From NCBI GenBank assembly GCA_016748015.1, contig JAAOMT010000009.1, forward strand, positions 1,527,020 to 1,591,019: a DNA stretch of 64,000 nt, read 5' to 3'. The notes beneath the pieces were generated by a model that saw only the letters and a program-made list of their open reading frames with translations, did no database searches and was not told the origin of the DNA. Below, piece by piece: positions 59,095 through 64,000 of the stretch. Within the stretch, counting starts at the first letter, position 1; each line of letters begins with the position of its first letter. This DNA is from Geosiphon pyriformis (taxonomy: Eukaryota; Glomeromycota; Glomeromycetes; Archaeosporales; Geosiphonaceae). Both the position numbers and the translations under genes were made by a program.

Positions 59095-59291
59095 ATTCTT
59101 TCACAAAAGCTCTGGTAATCTAAAAAGATGCTGCTGCTGGTTAGCCTCCAAAGATTTACTTGTTTAAGACCAGTAGATAATATCATGATCCATTTTGAAT
59201 AATAATAGACACTCTTAAATTTTGTAATTGTTTCAGATAATTATAAATGGGAATTTTTTATTCCTTGAATTGAAATTTTTTTTAATTGAGC

Positions 59292-59297
59292 AATAAA
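59292..59297 (+). terminator. Putative TBCE polyadenylation signal
   Basis: AATAAA about 200 bp after the TBCE stop codon, in an AT-rich 3' flank. Plausible poly(A) signal, but the hexamer is common in such DNA. Confidence 0.4.
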
Positions 59298-59299
59298 AA

Positions 59300-59904
59300 A
59301 CGACCTATTATTAGAGGGTTAGAGCTGTGCTACAAGCATGAAACTGCAGTTTAAAGTCACAGTTCTGATCATGGTTTGGCCTTTTAAAAAAGATTGCCTG
59401 ATAAATGTCAGATTAAGTAAAGTTTTGGGATTAGTGCTGCTTTAATAATTCAAAAATAAATAAAAGGAAAAAATCCAAAACAATTATTACAATCAAAGAA
59501 TTTAAATGATTTAATTAAAAATTAATTAAAAGCTCAAACTGTTTTTAAATAAATATATAACTTGATATAGTTATGATTTCTGAATTGTTAAAAAAATCCA
59601 AGATTGATTTCAACTTTACAAAATATAAAATTTTATGAGTATTCAATTCGAATAAAGCCCGCAATTTGACTCGAATCGGATCAGCCATTTTATATAAAAA
59701 TTTAAAATAATTGAATTTTAAAAAGCTTTTTGATAACAATGTGTATAAAAAACTTGAAAAAAGTTTTTTTCAATATGATTTAACATTTAGGTTCAAAGTG
59801 TAATGTGTTTAATAAGTTGCAAAAAATGCAATGTTTAATTATTATGTGATTGCAATGACTTTAAAATTTAGAATAACCAATCAAATTTCAATTTTAAATT
59901 GTTC

Positions 59905-59956
<52 letters not shown>

Positions 59957-61070
59957 GTAATAAAATATTAAAATATTTAAGTAGCAAATCATTTATTAAT
60001 ATAAAAATTTTAAATTATTTCATGTGTTTATAATTTAAGAAAACTAGTAATTAAAATTTGTTAAAAAAACATATTTAGTCTACTGAATTTTTTATTTGTC
60101 TTCGTTTTCTTTCATCATATTTTCAATCAAAAAATCCGAAATTAAATGATATTTCTCCTGATATATGTGCGTATTATTTGATTCACAAATATTACATAAA
60201 ATTTTTCCACTGGTAACATAACATTTTCATATCATATATGGAAATTTTAAATAGATAAAATCAAAATTAAAATTAATCTAAAATTGTAAGATTGCAACAA
60301 ACACATTTTTTTAGTTTTGAAATAACCATTTACAAATTTGTCAATTAAAAAGTTTCTCTTTAAATATAATCTCATAAACAAAAAGTATCTCAATTTTGCG
60401 ATAGGACATCTTACATAATCATTTTTCTAGTCAAAAAACTGATGACTACTACTATTAACATTTTCAAAGTTTTTTTGAATTAAGATAAAATATCAATTTA
60501 TATTATTATTGATTGATCTTTCTGAGATCTCTTATACCAAAATGCTATGCTCCAAATCGTTAAAAAAAACAAACGTTGCTGATTGACAATATTTGTCGGA
60601 ACGTTTGACAAGCTAAAAATGATTTACTAATCAGTACCCACAGACACAAAATCAATTGAACATAAAACCTTCCAAGATATATATCAATAAGAAACGATAT
60701 TTTTTGATCTGATGTTTACCTCCTTCAGTGCATAGCCTTTAGAAAAGTCAAAAAAAAGTTTTAAAAAATTCACAAAAATAGATATTCGGTAAACGAATTT
60801 TTTAAAAAAAGGGGAAATCTTAAAATTTAACACCTGTACAAGATTTATAACGCATGCATTATGTCTATATGTTTATATATATGCATGTATGTATGCATGT
60901 CAGTGAATAATAGAGTTTAAAAAACAATGGGACTCTAAAAATCCCTATGAAAGAAGAGCCCCCCCAGCACAGCTCAAAAATATTATGTCCCCCCTCTCTC
61001 CCCAGTTTGTGCTCAAAACAAATGACGCCTAAATCACCGAAAATGTACTGATAATCACTTCTTACATTTT
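59300..61070. other. AT-rich intergenic region without a gene
   Basis: About 1.8 kb with only short chance ORFs. Contents: an (AAT)17 microsatellite, a TATA/GCATG-rich stretch near 60860-60905, and two C-runs (60960 and 60990). No LTR, LINE or RNA gene recognised. Confidence 0.6.
59905..59955 (+). repeat. (AAT)17 microsatellite
   Basis: Seventeen perfect AAT units followed by an interrupted copy (AGT AAT). Simple repeat in intergenic DNA. Confidence 0.95.
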
Positions 61071-61079
61071 ATCTTATAA

Positions 61080-61120
61080 CCAATCACGGACGAACAAGCG
61101 GCGGCGATTAATTATAAAAA
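61080..61120 (+). promoter_or_regulatory. Putative promoter of the gene at 61950
   Basis: CCAAT at 61080-61084 and TATAAAAA at 61113-61120, about 30 bp apart, in a locally less AT-rich stretch (AAGCGGCGGCG between them). The gene's first ATG is 830 bp downstream, so a long or spliced leader is implied; CCAAAG followed by GTAAAAAA near 61297 could be a leader splice donor. Confidence 0.4.
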
Positions 61121-61949
61121 GTACACCAGACAAACGAATGGTTTTAATTGACATGATCTTTTCTGGTATTTGTGTTTGTTATTTTTTTTGTTCATGAAGA
61201 TTAATGTCGTGTGCCACTTTTTATCGGTTTTGGTTTAACACTTGCGGCAGGCAAACTTTTGTGATGGTATCCGTGTTCAGCCTTCATCCTTCATCCAAAG
61301 GTAAAAAATATATATTTTTAATAATGTAGAAAAAATGATATGCATTTTGTATGCAACATTCAAATAACTGCTTTTTGCCATATGTATCTGGTAAATCAAA
61401 AAATTTTTGCGCATTTTATTTATATGCCTCTGCCAAAAATCTACTCTCTTTTTGCTTGCTTGCTTTGTTAACGAGTTAACGACCCAAACTTGCCTATCAC
61501 CTTCGCTTTCAATTCTACCTTTCTTCCTATAACGACGACATTTTCCCTTCAATTTTTTTCTTTCTAGAAAATTTCGTCTTTTTCTCAATAAAAATAAAAA
61601 ACACATTTACTTTACGAATTTCAATTCCTTTCTCATCCCACCATCCATCATCACCCATCACTCATCACTAATAAACAAAACCCAAATAACATTAAAAAAA
61701 CGTTTTAGATCTTCGGTCAGCGATCCGATCATCCAACACCCCAAATTTACTGGACTAACCTGTTTAGGATCGACCAAAAATTTCCCAAATTCCATATATC
61801 AATTTATTTCGGTAGTGACTCTTCACTTTGAGAAAACCTAACAACCAGCACTCAACAACAAAAAAAACAAATATTGCCTTCCAAACCCTTTTTCTGGTCG
61901 ACTACTGCTACTATTTGCTTTCGTGTGGTATCAAGGCTTTTACCTTACG

Positions 61950-64000
61950 ATGCCCCATGCAACTGAACAAAACTCCCGTTTAACTTTGACCGGTTCTGTA
62001 CGTTCAGCGCAGGTCTCCCAAAATTTTACCAATTCCGCTTCCCCAACAAGGAATCAGTTGACTTCGTTGCTTCCTCGTGTTGCAACTACAAAGTAAGTAA
62101 AGAATCTTTTTCTTTACAAAGAAGCACCTCATACTGGTGAGGTTATTTATGTTTGAATTTACCCACGTTGCTAAAAAGTGGAAACCACTGGGCATTCACA
62201 AGTCTCAATAATTCCCCTCCCCCCCCGATTGGCCAATGTTTTGATTTTTAAGTTGTTCCTCCTTTGATCAGGTTTCTGAAAATGCATTGATTCTTCTCAT
62301 TGAATTGGGTATTTGAAAAGTATCAAATGCTTTTCTTATCGACCTCGGAAATTGATAACATAATCAATTATTAATGATCTTTTTTTCCCTCGAATCATGG
62401 AATAATCAACAGCAAATTATCGCGATCATGACCTATTTCTTTTGGCTAAAATTATTAAAATTATCTTTTTGATACCTTACATTTTGTTCATTATCAATCT
62501 CATCAATCTCATCAATCAGTCTGACGGATACACCTTTCGATTTCCCGATTGTTGAAGGTAATGAATCAGGAAGGTTCTCACCTTCAGATTTCGCCAGTCA
62601 TCGGGCCTCGGAAACCAACTTCTTATCCGATTTCCACTGCTGTGAAGGGAATTTCAACAATTTCCGCTCGTTCGTCAACCATCGGCAAATCCTCCATGGT
62701 GATTATACTGGTCAGGCGGGTGATAGCCCAATGGAAGCCTATGGGAAGAGTAAGAAAATTTCCGAGAAATTATTTATTGAACAATTAATACAACCCATTC
62801 AATTCAATTCATTGTTTTTCTGATTTTTTTCATTCACAGTTGCCGAATCGGGGTGGTCTCCAGCAAGCTCCACCGAGGGATCCAGAGCGACTAGCCCGCA
62901 ACCAGACCCTAATATTTCTGACTTTGCTTTTGGTATTAACATGGCTGGTGGGCTTCCCTCAATCTCAGTCAACCTTCAGGAAATTCGAAGCTTTAATCAG
63001 CCTCGAACTGGACCTATGGTACAAATGGCCGTGCATGGCCCGCCTCCAACAGTAACAACAAACACCGGCACCCCCAGCGATGGAAGAACAAACCTGGATC
63101 CCGCAGCTGGCGCAATGACAGCTATGGTGGCTTTGGGTCAAGGAGAACCCATCAACATCGTCCTCAGGACGATCAACCCCGCAGCTTTGGAAGACTCTAG
63201 ACCAGATCACCAAAAGAAAAACAATAAAAAATCCCGAGCCACTGCCAGTAATTTCTATTCGATTGCGTCCAATAATCCTGGAGCAGCTCTGAATGCTCCA
63301 GTTGAAACAGAAGGACATTTCAGCTATGAATTATTACAAAAGTTTCAACGCCAGCAAAACACAATTTCTGGCTTAGTATTTGGACGTGTTACTTCTCAGC
63401 AACCTCAGCAAGGCCCTGGTTTATTAGTTCCTAGGGAACCATCATCTAAACTGAAGTCTAAAACCGTTCTTCGGCCTCCAAGTCGGCAACGGCCAGTATC
63501 TCCTTTATCGGTCACAGCTGCAATTCCTCATCAGTCACCGTCAATTTCGGGTCAAGAAGCCTCGTTATTTGAAAGGGCAATTTCTGCGACCCTTGCTGAA
63601 GCCGAATTAGAAGGAATGTCGGCTCTTGAAGAAATTGAAAATTGTACCCAAAACGAACCCCTACTTCGGTCTCAAGGTGTTCATGTCTCACAATCTACAA
63701 TTAATCTGAACCAGTTACGATTGTCAGAATCGCAATGTGGTCAATCCCATGGTGTAAGAGCACAAATAACGAGCAACTTACACGAATCCCAAGTTGCAAA
63801 TTTAGAAGAAACTCCAATTGGCTCCCAATTCCAACAAAATACGATTGACATGGCGGAATTCCAGCACCTTTCAGATTTACAAGGGACTCGATTCCAACAT
63901 GATCCAAGGAATTTGTCGCGCGGTAGAATTGCCATAGAGGAGTTACAGCTTCCATCACAGTCAACGTTTGTTAATTTAGCAGAGCTAGAGCATTTTTCAG
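61950..64000 (+). CDS. Unrecognised Ser/Gln-rich protein, 5' part (open at window end)
   Basis: My model: exon 1 61950-62092, exon 2 62520-62749, exon 3 from 62840 to the window edge, introns GT-AG, phases consistent, about 511 residues so far. Exon 3 is open for 1161 nt with no stop, strong evidence of real coding. The protein starts MPHATEQNSRLTLTG and is rich in Ser, Thr, Gln, Asn and Pro: for example ESGWSPASSTEGSRATSP, GPPPTVTTNTG, VTSQQPQQGPG, RPPSRQRPVSPLS. The last third has repeated helical, polar stretches (ISATLAEAELEGMSALEE, SQVANLEETPIGSQ, AIEELQLPSQ, VNLAELEHFS). No domain, membrane span or signal peptide is visible. Disordered N-terminal part of a larger protein is the best description; any domain must lie beyond the window. 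Confidence 0.75.

Noticed and set aside
61277-61606. Minus-strand 109-codon ORF upstream of the right-end gene
   Set aside because: Low-complexity Lys/Arg-rich translation of pyrimidine-rich leader DNA, with no motif or splice context.
62965-63318. Minus-strand ORF of 117 codons in the right-end gene
   Set aside because: It is antisense to the long open third exon, with Cys- and Ser-rich low-complexity translation; the + strand exon has consistent splice phases.

Overview
The window is AT-rich, retrotransposon-packed fungal DNA with a cluster of intron-rich single-copy genes at its right end. Short introns with GT/AG borders, Ty3/Gypsy elements carrying a dUTPase domain, LINEs of the APE-RT-RNase H type and very low GC all suggest an arbuscular mycorrhizal fungus (Glomeromycotina, Rhizophagus-like). 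That assignment comes from recognising the element families by eye, not from a database search.

Layout. (1) 1-3747: 3' part of LINE copy 1 (+). (2) 3748-4650: AT-rich spacer. (3) 4660-11531: near full-length LINE copy 2 (-) with a 68-nt A-tail, inserted into the A-rich tail of LINE copy 3. (4) 11532-14597 plus 25628-29430: LINE copy 3 (-), split in its RT domain by Ty3/Gypsy element A (14598-25627, two 852-bp LTRs). Element A itself carries a solo LTR of family B (18863-19866), so the nest is three levels deep. (5) 29657-31889: an ORF1-only LINE derivative, copy 4 (+). (6) 31890-41780: Ty3/Gypsy element B with gag, protease, dUTPase, RT-RNase H, a separate integrase ORF and a 3' accessory ORF. 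(7) 41781-42341: truncated, inverted LTR of family C. (8) 42791-50522: Ty3/Gypsy element C, two 727-bp LTRs with a perfect ATAG target duplication. (9) 50790-53435 (-): decayed long ORF of an unassigned dispersed family. (10) 53904-56379 (-): folylpolyglutamate synthase, 12 exons. (11) 56563-59094 (+): tubulin-folding cofactor E, 12 exons, sharing a 183-bp divergent promoter with the previous gene. (12) 59095-61949: AT-rich intergenic DNA with an (AAT)17 microsatellite and a promoter-like segment. (13) 61950-64000 (+): the 5' part of an unrecognised gene coding for a low-complexity protein, open at the window edge.

How it fits together. The left 50 kb is a layered retroelement graveyard. Several elements keep one reading frame for kilobases yet carry many stop codons and catalytic Asp-to-Asn changes, nearly all explainable as C-to-T or G-to-A transitions, which looks like cytosine deamination or a RIP-like process. 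The right 10 kb is ordinary conserved gene space: one-carbon/folate metabolism (FPGS) and tubulin heterodimer folding (TBCE). The three Ty3/Gypsy families share a layout in which integrase has its own ATG and a frame different from RT-RNase H, followed by coding sequence of unknown role that runs into the 3' LTR. No tRNA, rRNA or CRISPR array was seen.
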